64,000 bases of DNA, taken from Pseudonocardia sp. T1-2H (lineage in GTDB: Bacteria > Actinomycetota > Actinomycetes > Mycobacteriales > Pseudonocardiaceae). This document shows positions 52,087-60,522 of this stretch, in pieces; the first letter of the stretch is position 1; each line of letters opens with the position of its first letter. Location of the stretch: positions 124,001 to 188,000 of the forward strand of contig NZ_JBBPCL010000001.1 of assembly GCF_038039215.1 (NCBI RefSeq), written 5' to 3'. The notes below the pieces were generated by a model. The model had not been told where the DNA came from. It saw nothing but the letters and a program-made list of their open reading frames with translations, and made no database searches. A program made the translations under genes and the position numbers.

Positions 52087-54300
52087 GTGGTCGCAGCGCG
52101 CAGCCTGCCCGAATCCGGCGACCCGCTCCCTCTCGGCGGCATCCCGCTGCCCCGTACCGGTGCGCCGCTGGCGGTGACCCCGTCGGTGCCGTCGCCGTCC
52201 GCCCTGCGGGCCCTGGCCGGGCGCTGGCTCACGGTGCTGCCGGACGCCGGGGAGCCCGATGTCGACCGGCTGTCCGAGCTCCTCGCCCGGCTCGCCACGG
52301 CTCTGCGCGCCGAGCCGTTCTGGCCGCTCGCGGCCCGCAGCATCGGCGCCGAGCTGCTGACCTCCGGGCTGTGCGGCGAACGGTCCGGGATGGCCGGGTC
52401 GGCGCCCGAGGACACGCTGCCCGGCACGCTGGGCCTGCTGCGGGATGCCGGTCCGGCGGTGTTCGGCATCCCCGGTCCCGAGAGCGAGCGGCGCCTCACC
52501 CTGGCCCTCGACGAGCTGTCCGCGGGCTTCTCCGGCGCGCTGCGGATGTGGACGCACCGCGCCCAGGAGGGCCTGCTGCTCGCCACGCTGCGCGCCCGCG
52601 AGGGGGTCGAGCGCGCGCTCGCCGCCAGCGAGACGCACTACCGGGCGATCTACACGCAGGGTCCGGTGGGGATCGCCGTCGGGGACCTCGACGGGATGAT
52701 CGTCGACCTCAACCCGGCGGCCTGCCGGATGATCGGCCTCAGCGCGCCGCCCGAGCTCCCGCGCCCGGCCACGGACTACGTCCACCCGGACGACTTCGGT
52801 GCCTTCGTCTCGGCCTACCGCCGGCTCGGCTCGGGCGTCTCGGACACCGTCAGCCTGGACATCCGGGTCGTCGGGGTCGAGGGCGTGGTCGTGTGGGCCC
52901 ACCTCACGGCGTCGCTGATCCGGGGCTCGCAGGGCCGGCCGAGCCACCTGATCGCCGTCATCGAGGACGTCTCCGAGCGCTACCGGCTGCGCTCCCGGCT
53001 GGTCCGTGCGTCGTCGGAGGACCGGCTGACCCGGCTGCCCAACCGCACGCTGATCGAGGAGTCGCTGCGCCAGGCGTTCGTGCCGGGTGCGGCCCGCCGG
53101 GTCGCGCTGTGCGCCCTGGACGTCGACGGGTTCACCCGGGTCAACGACGACCACGGCCACCGCGTCGGCGACGGGCTGCTGTCCGCCATCGCGGGCCGGC
53201 TGCGGATCGTCGCGGACCCGCATCTCGTCGCCCGCACCGGCGGGGACGAGTTCGCCGTGCTCGTCGTGGACCCGGACGGCGTGGCCGGGGTCGCGGCGCT
53301 CGCGGACCGCATCGTCGAGACGCTCGCCGCCCCGTTCGAGATCGGGGGCCGCAGCCTCGCGGTGACCGCCAGCGTCGGGGTCGCGGAGGACTCGACCACG
53401 CGGGTCTGCCCCGAGGAGCTGCTGCGGGCCGCGTCCGTGGCGCTGTCCTGGGCGAAGGGCCGTGGCGGGGGCACCCGCGTGGTCTTCGACCCGGAGCGGG
53501 ACGCGGGGGAGTCCGCCCGCTCCGAGCTGCTCAACGGGCTGGTGGACGCGATCGGCCACGGCGAGTTCCGGCTCGCCTACCAGCCGCTGGTGCACCTGAC
53601 GGAGCGCGACGTCCGCGGGGTCGAGGCGCTGGTTCGCTGGCAGCACCCGAGCCAGGGGCTGATCGGCCCGGGGCGGTTCATCGAACTCGCCGAGCGCAGC
53701 GGGGCGATCGTCCCACTCGGCCGCTGGGTGTTGGGCGAGGCCTGCCGCGAGGCCGCCCGCTGGTACGCCGCGCTCGGCCCGCGGGCGCCCTACGTCAGCG
53801 TGAACGTCTCACCGCTGCAGCTGCCCGAGCCCGGCTGGGTCGACGAGGTCGCGCACGCGCTCGAGGCCACCGGCCTGCCGCCGGACCGGCTGCAGCTGGA
53901 GATCACCGAGCAGGCGGTGCTCGGCGACGAGCCGAGCACGATGGACGCCCTCGCCGAGCTGCGGGCCGCAGGCGTCCGGCTGGCCCTGGACGACTTCGGC
54001 ACCGGGTACTCGAGCCTGGCCTGGCTGCGCCGGCTCCCGGTACACGCGCTCAAGATCGACGGCTCGTTCATCGACGGCCTCCGGCACGCCGACCCGGACC
54101 CCGTCGACCGGAGCATCGTGGCCTCGCTCATCCAGATGGCCCACGCGCTCGGGCTCGAGGTCACGGCCGAGTGGGTGGAGACCGCGGTGCAGGCGGAACG
54201 CCTCGCCGAGCTGGGCTGTGACCTCGGCCAGGGTCGCTGGTTCGGTGACGCCGGTCCCGCTCGGTTCGTTCCCGGCCTCGGGCCGCGTACCATCGAGTAG
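52087..54300 (+). CDS. PAS-GGDEF-EAL cyclic-di-GMP turnover protein
   Basis: 737 aa from GTG 52087 (GGAGG 7 nt upstream); the frame extends to ATG 51964. Residues about 175-330 include a PAS domain (YRAIYTQGPVGIAVGDLDG). The GGDEF domain has ARTGGDEFAVLV intact; an inhibitory RxxD site is not visible. The EAL domain keeps EALVRW, VSVNVSPLQL, LEITEQ, LALDDFGTGYSS, LKIDGSFI and EWVET, so both synthesis and hydrolysis of c-di-GMP look possible. No membrane helix. Confidence 0.93.
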   Translation: MVAARSLPESGDPLPLGGIPLPRTGAPLAVTPSVPSPSALRALAGRWLTVLPDAGEPDVDRLSELLARLATALRAEPFWPLAARSIGAELLTSGLCGERSGMAGSAPEDTLPGTLGLLRDAGPAVFGIPGPESERRLTLALDELSAGFSGALRMWTHRAQEGLLLATLRAREGVERALAASETHYRAIYTQGPVGIAVGDLDGMIVDLNPAACRMIGLSAPPELPRPATDYVHPDDFGAFVSAYRRLGSGVSDTVSLDIRVVGVEGVVVWAHLTASLIRGSQGRPSHLIAVIEDVSERYRLRSRLVRASSEDRLTRLPNRTLIEESLRQAFVPGAARRVALCALDVDGFTRVNDDHGHRVGDGLLSAIAGRLRIVADPHLVARTGGDEFAVLVVDPDGVAGVAALADRIVETLAAPFEIGGRSLAVTASVGVAEDSTTRVCPEELLRAASVALSWAKGRGGGTRVVFDPERDAGESARSELLNGLVDAIGHGEFRLAYQPLVHLTERDVRGVEALVRWQHPSQGLIGPGRFIELAERSGAIVPLGRWVLGEACREAARWYAALGPRAPYVSVNVSPLQLPEPGWVDEVAHALEATGLPPDRLQLEITEQAVLGDEPSTMDALAELRAAGVRLALDDFGTGYSSLAWLRRLPVHALKIDGSFIDGLRHADPDPVDRSIVASLIQMAHALGLEVTAEWVETAVQAERLAELGCDLGQGRWFGDAGPARFVPGLGPRTIE

Positions 54301-54303
54301 CCT
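54298..54303 (+). promoter_or_regulatory. -10 element candidate of purF
   Basis: TAGCCT, overlapping the stop codon of the GGDEF-EAL gene, about 28 nt before the purF start. Here a short leader with GAGGAG would be present, unlike the leaderless pur genes. Confidence 0.4.
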
Positions 54304-54331
54304 GCGCTGTCGTCGTCTTCCTGAGGAGCGT

Positions 54332-55936
54332 GTGTTGAGTTCCCACCGGAACGCGCACCCGTCCGATCGTTCCCTCCCCCTCGTCGAGATCACCGAACCC
54401 CCGTCGGACGTCGAGGACTCCCCTCGCGAGGAGTGCGGCGTCTTCGGCGTCTGGGCCCCTGGTGAGGACGTCGCGAAACTGACCTACTACGGCCTCTACG
54501 CCCTGCAGCACCGCGGCCAGGAGGCGGCCGGCATCGCCGTCTCGGACGGCCGCCGGATGGTGGTGTTCAAGGACCTCGGGCTGGTCAGCCAGGTGTTCGA
54601 CGAGCAGTCGCTGTCCTCGCTGCGCGGGCACCTGGCCGTCGGCCACTGCCGCTACTCCACCACCGGGTCCACCACGTGGGAGAACGCACAGCCGACGTTC
54701 CGGACCACGGGGTCGGGCAGCGGCATCGCGCTGGGCCACAACGGCAACCTGGTCAACACCGCCGAGCTGCGGGACGAGGTGTCGGCGCTGCGTGCGGTGA
54801 GCAAGGGCTCCCGCGTGCCGGCCACCACGGACTCGGACCTGGTCTGCGAGCTGCTCGCCGCCACGTCGACCGACCTCGGCGTCACCGAGGCCGCGCTGCA
54901 GCTGCTGCCGCGGCTGCGCGGCGCCTTCTCCCTCGCCTTCGCGGACGAGACCACGCTCTACGCCGCCCGCGACCCCCACGGCGTCCGCCCGCTGGTCCTC
55001 GGCCGCCTGGAGCGGGGCTGGGTGGTCGCCAGCGAGACCGCGGCGCTGGACATCGTCGGCGCGTCGATGGTCCGGGAGGTCGAGCCGGGCGAGCTGCTCG
55101 CGATCGACGAGGACGGCCTGCGCAGCTACCGTTTCGCCGCCCCGGAGCCCAAGGGCTGCGTCTTCGAGTACGTCTACCTGGCTCGCCCGGACACCACGAT
55201 CTCCGGCCGCTCGGTGCACGCCGCGCGCGTCGACATCGGCCGCCGCCTCGCCGAGGAGTACCCGGTCGAGGCGGACCTGGTGATCCCGGTCCCGGAGTCC
55301 GGCACGCCCGCGGCCATCGGTTACGCGCAGGGTTCCGGTATCCCCTACGGCCAGGGCCTGGTGAAGAACCAGTACGTCGGCCGCACGTTCATCCAGCCGA
55401 GCCAGACGATCCGCCAGCTCGGCATCCGGCTGAAGCTGAACCCGCTGCGGGACGTCATCCGGGGCAAGCGCCTGGTGGTCGTCGACGACTCGATCGTCCG
55501 CGGCAACACCCAGCGCGCGCTCGTCCGGATGCTGCGCGAGGCCGGGGCCCTCGAGGTGCACGTCCGGATCGCGTCGCCGCCCGTGCGCTGGCCCTGCTTC
55601 TACGGCATCGACTTCGCCACCCGCGCGGAGCTCGTCGCCAGCGGGCTGGACACCGAAGGGGTCCGCCGCTCGATCGGCGCGGACAGCCTCGGCTACGTCT
55701 CGGTGGACAACATGGTCGCCGCCAGCGAGCAGCCCCGCAGCCGGCTGTGCTGCGCCTGCTTCACCGGCGAGTACCCGATCCCGCTGCCGGAGGAGGCCCG
55801 CCTCGGCAAGCACCTGCTGGAGGACCTCACCGCCGTCGGCGAACAGCCTGCACTGGACAAATCGGGAGCCGCATCGGGCGATGCCGGCCCCCTTTCGGTC
55901 GGCTACGGTGCTGCCGAGGCACTGAGCCGACCCTGA
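54332..55936 (+). CDS. purF: Amidophosphoribosyltransferase
   Basis: 534 aa from GTG 54332 (TTG 54335 alternative; GAGGAG precedes). A propeptide of about 32 residues precedes the Ntn nucleophile Cys in EECGVFGVWAP. Glutaminase: YYGLYALQHRGQEAAGIAV and GHCRYSTTGS; PRTase: PRPP loop LVVVDDSIVRGNT. RSRLCCACFTGEYP near the end carries Cys residues that in this family bind an iron-sulfur cluster. It forms phosphoribosylamine, the first committed step. Confidence 0.97.
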   Translation: MLSSHRNAHPSDRSLPLVEITEPPSDVEDSPREECGVFGVWAPGEDVAKLTYYGLYALQHRGQEAAGIAVSDGRRMVVFKDLGLVSQVFDEQSLSSLRGHLAVGHCRYSTTGSTTWENAQPTFRTTGSGSGIALGHNGNLVNTAELRDEVSALRAVSKGSRVPATTDSDLVCELLAATSTDLGVTEAALQLLPRLRGAFSLAFADETTLYAARDPHGVRPLVLGRLERGWVVASETAALDIVGASMVREVEPGELLAIDEDGLRSYRFAAPEPKGCVFEYVYLARPDTTISGRSVHAARVDIGRRLAEEYPVEADLVIPVPESGTPAAIGYAQGSGIPYGQGLVKNQYVGRTFIQPSQTIRQLGIRLKLNPLRDVIRGKRLVVVDDSIVRGNTQRALVRMLREAGALEVHVRIASPPVRWPCFYGIDFATRAELVASGLDTEGVRRSIGADSLGYVSVDNMVAASEQPRSRLCCACFTGEYPIPLPEEARLGKHLLEDLTAVGEQPALDKSGAASGDAGPLSVGYGAAEALSRP

Positions 55937-55999
55937 GTCCGGCCGAGCCCGGCCGCCTCGAACTCGATCACGAGAAACGCACCAGGAGCGAACCCCGTC

Positions 56000-57109
56000 A
56001 TGCCCTCGACCGTGCCCGACAACTCCGCCCGCGCCAGCTACGCCTCAGCGGGCGTGGACATCGAGGCGGGTGAGGAGGCCGTCGAGGCGTTCCGGCCGTA
56101 CGCGGCGAAGGCGACCCGCTCCGAGGTGATGGGCGGGATCGGCGGGTTCGCCGGGCTGTTCGCGCCGAAGTTCGGCAAGTACAGCGAGCCGGTGCTCGCC
56201 GCGTCCACGGACGGGGTCGGTACCAAGGTCGCGATCGCGCAGGCGATGGACAAGCACGACACCATCGGCCTGGACCTGGTCGCGATGGTCGTCGACGACC
56301 TGGTGGTCTGCGGCGCCGAGCCGCTGTTCCTGCAGGACTACATCGCCGTCGGCAAGCTCGTCCCGGAGCAGGTCGCGACGATCGTCAAGGGCATCGCCGA
56401 GGGCTGCCAGCAGGCCGGCTGCGCGCTGCTCGGCGGCGAGACGGCCGAGCACCCGGGCCTGATGGAGGCCGGCGGGTACGACCTGTCGGCCACCGGCGTC
56501 GGGATCGTCGACGCCGAGGCCATGCTGCGGCCCGAGCGGGTCCGCCCCGGGGACGTGCTGATCGCCATGGCGGCCTCCGGGCTGCACTCCAACGGCTACT
56601 CGCTCGCCCGGCACGTGCTGCTGGACATCGCCCGCATGCCGCTCGACGGGCACGTCGAGGAGTTCGGGCACACCCTCGGCGAGGAGCTGCTCACCCCCAC
56701 CCGGATCTACGCGCGGGACTGCCTGGCATTGGCCGCCGAGACCGGGGTGCGCACGTTCGCCCACATCACCGGGGGCGGGCTCGCCCGGAACCTGGAGCGG
56801 GTGCTGCCGGAGGGCCTGATCGCCGTCGCCGAGCGGGGGAGCTGGACGCCGGACCCGGTGTTCAAGCTCATCGCCGCCCGTGGGCGGGTCGAGCGGGCCG
56901 AGATGGAGAAGACGTTCAACATGGGCGTCGGCATGGTCGCGGTGCTCCCGCCGGACGACGTCGACCGCGCGCTCGCCGTGCTCACCGCCCGGCACGTTCC
57001 CTCCTGGGTGCTCGGTGAGGTGCAGCGGGGCTCCGAGGCGGACCAGGACCCGGAGCACACGGGTGTGGGCTCTCGGGTCCACCTGCGGGGGGACCACCCC
57101 CGCTTCTGA
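56000..57109 (+). CDS. purM: Phosphoribosylformylglycinamidine cyclo-ligase
   Basis: 369 aa from ATG 56000, AGGAGCG upstream. AIR synthetase: STDGVGTKVAIAQAMDKHDTIG near 68, LGGETAEHPGLM near 145, MAASGLHSNGYSLARHVL, and ITGGGLARNLERVLP with FNMGVGMVAV. It closes the imidazole ring of AIR. It is 63 bp after purF and probably in the same transcript. Confidence 0.97.
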   Translation: MPSTVPDNSARASYASAGVDIEAGEEAVEAFRPYAAKATRSEVMGGIGGFAGLFAPKFGKYSEPVLAASTDGVGTKVAIAQAMDKHDTIGLDLVAMVVDDLVVCGAEPLFLQDYIAVGKLVPEQVATIVKGIAEGCQQAGCALLGGETAEHPGLMEAGGYDLSATGVGIVDAEAMLRPERVRPGDVLIAMAASGLHSNGYSLARHVLLDIARMPLDGHVEEFGHTLGEELLTPTRIYARDCLALAAETGVRTFAHITGGGLARNLERVLPEGLIAVAERGSWTPDPVFKLIAARGRVERAEMEKTFNMGVGMVAVLPPDDVDRALAVLTARHVPSWVLGEVQRGSEADQDPEHTGVGSRVHLRGDHPRF

Positions 57110-57119
57110 GCGTGAGGCG

Positions 57120-57797
57120 CTACCGGCGGGCGGGCTCGCGGAGCATCGGCGGGTAGAGGCTCACCGCGTCCCCGCGCCGGAAGAGCTGCGGCGGCCGGCC
57201 CCGGCCGCCGGTGACCAGGGTGCGCGTCGGGACCAGGAAGCCGTCCGTCGAGGTGACCTTCCGCTGGAAGTTCCGCGGATCGATCTCGGTGCGCCACACC
57301 GCCTCGTAGACCTTCCGCAGGTCCGTGACCGTGAACTCCGGCGGACAGAACGACGCCGCCAGGGTCGTGTACTCGAGCTTCGCCCGGGCCCGCTCGACGC
57401 CTTCGGCGACGATCCGGTCGTGGTCGAAGGCCAGCCCTGTGGCCTCGGTGACCGGATGCCAGGCGGCCACCCGGTCGTCGGCGGGCTCGGGGTCGGCGAG
57501 GTCCGGCAGCAGCGCGAGGTACCCGACGCTCAGCACCCGCCCGCGCGGGTCCCGGCTCGGGCCCGCGAACCCGGCGAGCTGCTCGAGATGACCCGCCGGC
57601 TCCTGACCGACGAGCGCGACGAGTTCGCGGGCGGCGGTGTCCGGGAGGTCCTCCTGCGGCCCGACGAACCCGCCGGGGAGCGCCCAGCTGCCCTCGAACG
57701 GCTTCTCGGCCCGCTTGATCAGTAGGACGGCGAGCTGGTCCGCGCGGACCGTCAGGACCACCAGGTCGACGGCCACCGCGAACAGATTTCCGCGCAC
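57120..57797 (-). CDS. NrtR-like NUDIX-domain transcriptional regulator
   Basis: 225 aa from GTG 57797. N-terminal NUDIX fold with PGGFVGPQEDLPDTAARELVALVG: the REL is kept but the catalytic EExG of the NUDIX box is replaced (VALVG), so hydrolysis is unlikely. The C-terminal third is a winged HTH, with the family signature FTVTDLRKVYEAVW and DPRNFQRKV. This architecture defines NrtR-like repressors, which sense ADP-ribose or sugar-nucleotide-type ligands. A GTCA/TGAC palindrome is 30 bp upstream. Confidence 0.85.
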   Translation of the reverse strand: MRGNLFAVAVDLVVLTVRADQLAVLLIKRAEKPFEGSWALPGGFVGPQEDLPDTAARELVALVGQEPAGHLEQLAGFAGPSRDPRGRVLSVGYLALLPDLADPEPADDRVAAWHPVTEATGLAFDHDRIVAEGVERARAKLEYTTLAASFCPPEFTVTDLRKVYEAVWRTEIDPRNFQRKVTSTDGFLVPTRTLVTGGRGRPPQLFRRGDAVSLYPPMLREPARR

Positions 57798-57826
57798 GCT
57801 GTCGTCACACCCCCGGGAACTCGGCA

Positions 57827-57848
57827 GTAATCGTCACCTTGACATTAC
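57827..57848. promoter_or_regulatory. Palindromic operator candidate for the NUDIX regulator
   Basis: GTAATCGTCA (57827-57836), 3-nt spacer, TGACATTAC (57840-57848): a 22-bp near-palindrome with one asymmetric base, 30 bp upstream of the NUDIX regulator start. It has the GTCA...TGAC core often seen for this regulator type. Autoregulation is inferred. Confidence 0.5.
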
Positions 57849-57903
57849 CGCTCCGTCGATCATCGAGGGGGCCACATCGGACGCTCGGCGGGGGACGGTC
57901 GGC

Positions 57904-58254
57904 TCAGAGCGCCGTGCGGAGCAGGGCGACGAGCTCCTCGTCGTCGAGGTCGTGGCGGCGGGCCTCCTCGACCAGTCGTCGCGCCAGATCGAGCACCGCG
58001 GCCCGGCCCGGGGACGCGCCCTCGCGGACGATCGCCCCGCGGCCGCGGCGCAGCTCGATCAGCCCCTCGTCCCGGAGCTGCTGGTAGCCGGCCAGCACGG
58101 TGTGGATGCTGACGTCCAGGGACGCTGCCAGTTCGCGCGCGCCGGGCAGCCGCTCGTTCGGCGCCACGCTCCCGTCCGCGATCGCCCGGCGCACGGAGGC
58201 GGCGATCTGCTCGCCCAGCGGCGTGCTGCGCGCGGGGTCGACCCGGATCAGCAC
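57904..58254 (-). CDS. GntR-family (YtrA-type) regulator
   Basis: 116 aa from GTG 58254. Winged HTH in the first 75 residues (LGEQIAASVRRAIADGSVAPNERLPGARELAASLDVSIHTV), then a short helical tail (about 80-116) characteristic of the YtrA subfamily rather than a large effector domain. It lies 1 bp after the DUF1648 gene and should repress both from the perfect operator at 59202-59240. Confidence 0.9.
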   Translation of the reverse strand: MLIRVDPARSTPLGEQIAASVRRAIADGSVAPNERLPGARELAASLDVSIHTVLAGYQQLRDEGLIELRRGRGAIVREGASPGRAAVLDLARRLVEEARRHDLDDEELVALLRTAL

Positions 58255-58255
58255 G

Positions 58256-59194
58256 TCAGGACTCCGTGCGCTCGAGGAGGCCGGTGAGCAGCCGGGCGCC
58301 GGTCTCCGCGTCGTCGACGGTCACGGTGAAGGTGCGCCCGGACGCGCGGGTGACGATCAGGGCCTCGCCGGAGCGGAGGATCACGCCGCTGCCACCCGGG
58401 ACGATCCGGTAGCCGTACCCGCCGAACCGGCCGAGGGCCGAGACGTCCCCGGCGACGGCGGACCCGACGTCCGCGAGCGGGACGTGCCACCGCGGAAGGC
58501 CCAGCGGGCCGACGGCGACCGTGAGCCCGCGGCCGTCGACGGTGGTCCGGGCGGAGGAGAAGACCAGCGACAGGAGGCCGGCGGCCGCCACGACCACGCC
58601 GGGGAAGGTCTGAACGACCAGGGCGACCACGACCCCGGCGAGCACCAGGGACGTACCGATCGCCTGCATCGGGGCGGACGTGACGCTCCGGCTCCACGCC
58701 ACCCGCTCGTCCGGCGCGAGATCCAGGCTGCCGCCCCGGGTCACCGGCGCCTCCGCGAGGACCCCGGCCGGTGCCACCCGTGCACCGAGCACGCCCGCGG
58801 CGACCGCCATCACGAGCGCGAGCAGCAGGGGGAGCGGGGAGAGCCGGACGGTGGAGGCGTCGACGGCGTCGACGTTCGCCAGCACCACGACCAGCGCCGT
58901 GGCCCCGGCCAGGACGGAGGCCGCCCAGCTCACGCCGAGGAGGAACCGGGTGGTGCGGGCCGCGGAGATCGTGCCGAAAACGGCGGCGAGGAGCACCGCG
59001 AGGCCCAGGGACGACCACAGCAGAGCCGCCACCGAGGAGAAGCCGTCGGCCGTACCGTCCGCACCGAAGTGGGTGGCCGACGGTTCAGGTAGCCGATCCG
59101 ACCACGCGAGCATCAGGGTGATCGCCGGAAGTGCCGCCACCAGGGGTGGCAGCGACCCGAAGGCGATGCGGCGGGTCAGCGAGGTCGACGACAT
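58256..59194 (-). CDS. DUF1648-domain membrane protein
   Basis: 312 aa from ATG 59194, with GGGAGG upstream; that site lies within the operator. DUF1648 signature near residue 33 (SDRLPEPSATHFGADGTADGF). Six or so hydrophobic segments (about 10-28, 50-72, 78-100, 110-128, 170-190, 194-212), then a soluble C-terminal domain. In Gram-positive bacteria such proteins are paired with GntR/YtrA regulators and thought to act in envelope stress. The substrate is unknown. Confidence 0.87.
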   Translation of the reverse strand: MSSTSLTRRIAFGSLPPLVAALPAITLMLAWSDRLPEPSATHFGADGTADGFSSVAALLWSSLGLAVLLAAVFGTISAARTTRFLLGVSWAASVLAGATALVVVLANVDAVDASTVRLSPLPLLLALVMAVAAGVLGARVAPAGVLAEAPVTRGGSLDLAPDERVAWSRSVTSAPMQAIGTSLVLAGVVVALVVQTFPGVVVAAAGLLSLVFSSARTTVDGRGLTVAVGPLGLPRWHVPLADVGSAVAGDVSALGRFGGYGYRIVPGGSGVILRSGEALIVTRASGRTFTVTVDDAETGARLLTGLLERTES

Positions 59195-59201
59195 GAAGGA
59201 T

Positions 59202-59240
59202 CCTCCCACTTGTTATGGAACAACCATAACAAGTGGGAGG
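59202..59240. promoter_or_regulatory. Perfect 17-bp operator of the GntR operon
   Basis: CCTCCCACTTGTTATGG (59202-59218), AACAA, CCATAACAAGTGGGAGG (59224-59240). The AT-rich part is unlike the flanking DNA, and the arms include the GGGAGG ribosome binding site of the DUF1648 gene. Binding would block both RNA polymerase and initiation. It fits YtrA-type GntR autoregulation. Confidence 0.75.
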
Positions 59241-59303
59241 CTCCACCGTCGAGCTGTGACCCAGAGCGTGATGAACGCGCACCTCGTCACGGAGGTGCGT
59301 GCG

Positions 59304-59501
59304 TCAGCGTCGGTCGGAGTCCTCGTCGTCCGAGTAACGCGAGTAGCGCTCGGCGTACTCGTCGTACTCCTCGTCGCTTTCGGTTACCGCCGTCCCACTA
59401 CCGATCTCTTTCTGCAAAGCATCGAGATCCATCGTGGGGGAGCTGTACTTGAGCTCGCGGGCCACCTTCGTCTGCTTGGCCTTGGCTCGTCCGCGCCCCA
59501 T
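59304..59501 (-). CDS. DUF3073 protein
   Basis: 65 aa. MGRGRAKAKQTKVARELKY and TMDLDALQKEIG at the start and an acidic, Tyr-rich end (ESDEEYDEYAERYSRYSDD) are diagnostic for DUF3073, a short actinobacterial family downstream of purM (Rv0810c-like). The basic head and acidic tail suggest nucleic-acid or ribosome association; function not established. Confidence 0.92.
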   Translation of the reverse strand: MGRGRAKAKQTKVARELKYSSPTMDLDALQKEIGSGTAVTESDEEYDEYAERYSRYSDDEDSDRR

Positions 59502-59532
59502 GGCTGGTCCCCCTTACAACAGGGAAGGGGCG

Positions 59533-59548
59533 GCCGGGATATCTCGGC
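59533..59548. promoter_or_regulatory. Near-palindrome upstream of DUF3073
   Basis: GCCGGGATATCTCGGC (59533-59548) is a 16-bp palindrome with one mismatch, 32 bp upstream of the DUF3073 ATG and 140 bp before the divergent gene. Operator role is a guess. Confidence 0.3.
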
Positions 59549-59687
59549 GGCCCCATTCATGTCATCAATGTCCTGCAACCACCGTACCTGGTCGACGGGC
59601 GGGAGTGCGACGTGGCATCCCCGGTGTGACGGTGCTCCCTCCTCGCCCCCGTCGGGAGCCCGGCGCCGTAGGGGATCATCTCTGCCC

Positions 59688-60521
59688 ATGCCCGCGCCGT
59701 TCCTCTCGTATCTGCGGGTCTACGAACCGCTGCGCGTGTTCGAGGGCCCCTCGGGCTCCGCCGTGCGCGCGGGACTGGCCCGCGGCGCCGTGCCGCCGGA
59801 GCGCCTGGGTCGCCGGGAACGTGAGCTGTGCCTGCGCGCGACGGTGCACGGCCGGCTGCTGCCGGGATCCCGCGAGGAACGGCCGGTCGACGTCCTGGTG
59901 CTGGGCGGGGAGGGCGGGGACCCGATGGTCTGCCCGCTGCAGACCCGGCCCAGGGCCGGTGCGGCGCTGCTGGCCTTCCTCGCGGACGAGGGTCCGGCAT
60001 TGCGCCGGGCAGTGCTGGCCGGAGCGGGGTCGGAGTCCGCGGTGAGACGCCTGGCCGAGAGCGCGGTGATGGAGCTCGGGGACTCCGCGGCGCACGTCGT
60101 CACCGCGAGCTGGACGGTGCCGCTGCCCTGGTTCGCCCTGGTCGACGCGGACGAGCGGCAGGTCCAGCTCGGCGGCCCGCGCCGGGTGTGGTGGCGGATC
60201 CCGCTCGCGAAGGCCATCGGCCGGGCCGCGCAGGCGGAGCGGATCACCCGGGAGGCACTCGGCGACGCCGGACCGGCGGAGGTGCTGGCCGAGACCCGGT
60301 CCTGGCTCGAGCGCTTCGACCGCGGCTCGATGGTCGAGCTGGACTACGGCGGCCTCGTCGAGCTGCTCGACGACGACGCGGTCCGCGCGGACGACTCCGC
60401 GGCCCAGGTGCAGCGTGCGCTGCGTCTGCTGCGCGTCGGGGACGCGGAGGGGGCCGGTGCCTGTTACGAGGGCCTGCGGGAGTTCTGGGGCCGCGTGGCG
60501 GCGCACCAGCGGGACGGCTAG
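59688..60521 (+). CDS. Conserved hypothetical protein
   Basis: 277 aa from ATG 59688. APFLSYLRVYEPLRVFEGPSG at the start, PVDVLVLG and TRPRAGAALLAFLADEGP in the middle, then WTVPLPWFALVDADERQV and a helical end (LRLLRVGDAEGAGACYEGLREFW). No motif I recognise; no signal or membrane segment. The stop codon TAG (60519-60521) lies inside the target duplication of the adjacent IS481 element, so the gene is intact. Function unknown. Confidence 0.75.
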   Translation: MPAPFLSYLRVYEPLRVFEGPSGSAVRAGLARGAVPPERLGRRERELCLRATVHGRLLPGSREERPVDVLVLGGEGGDPMVCPLQTRPRAGAALLAFLADEGPALRRAVLAGAGSESAVRRLAESAVMELGDSAAHVVTASWTVPLPWFALVDADERQVQLGGPRRVWWRIPLAKAIGRAAQAERITREALGDAGPAEVLAETRSWLERFDRGSMVELDYGGLVELLDDDAVRADDSAAQVQRALRLLRVGDAEGAGACYEGLREFWGRVAAHQRDG

Positions 60522-60522
60522 G
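60517..60522. repeat. Target-site duplication, left copy
   Basis: GCTAGG, repeated at 61625-61630, directly abutting the IS481 ends. The duplication contains the stop codon TAG of the upstream gene. Confidence 0.9.
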
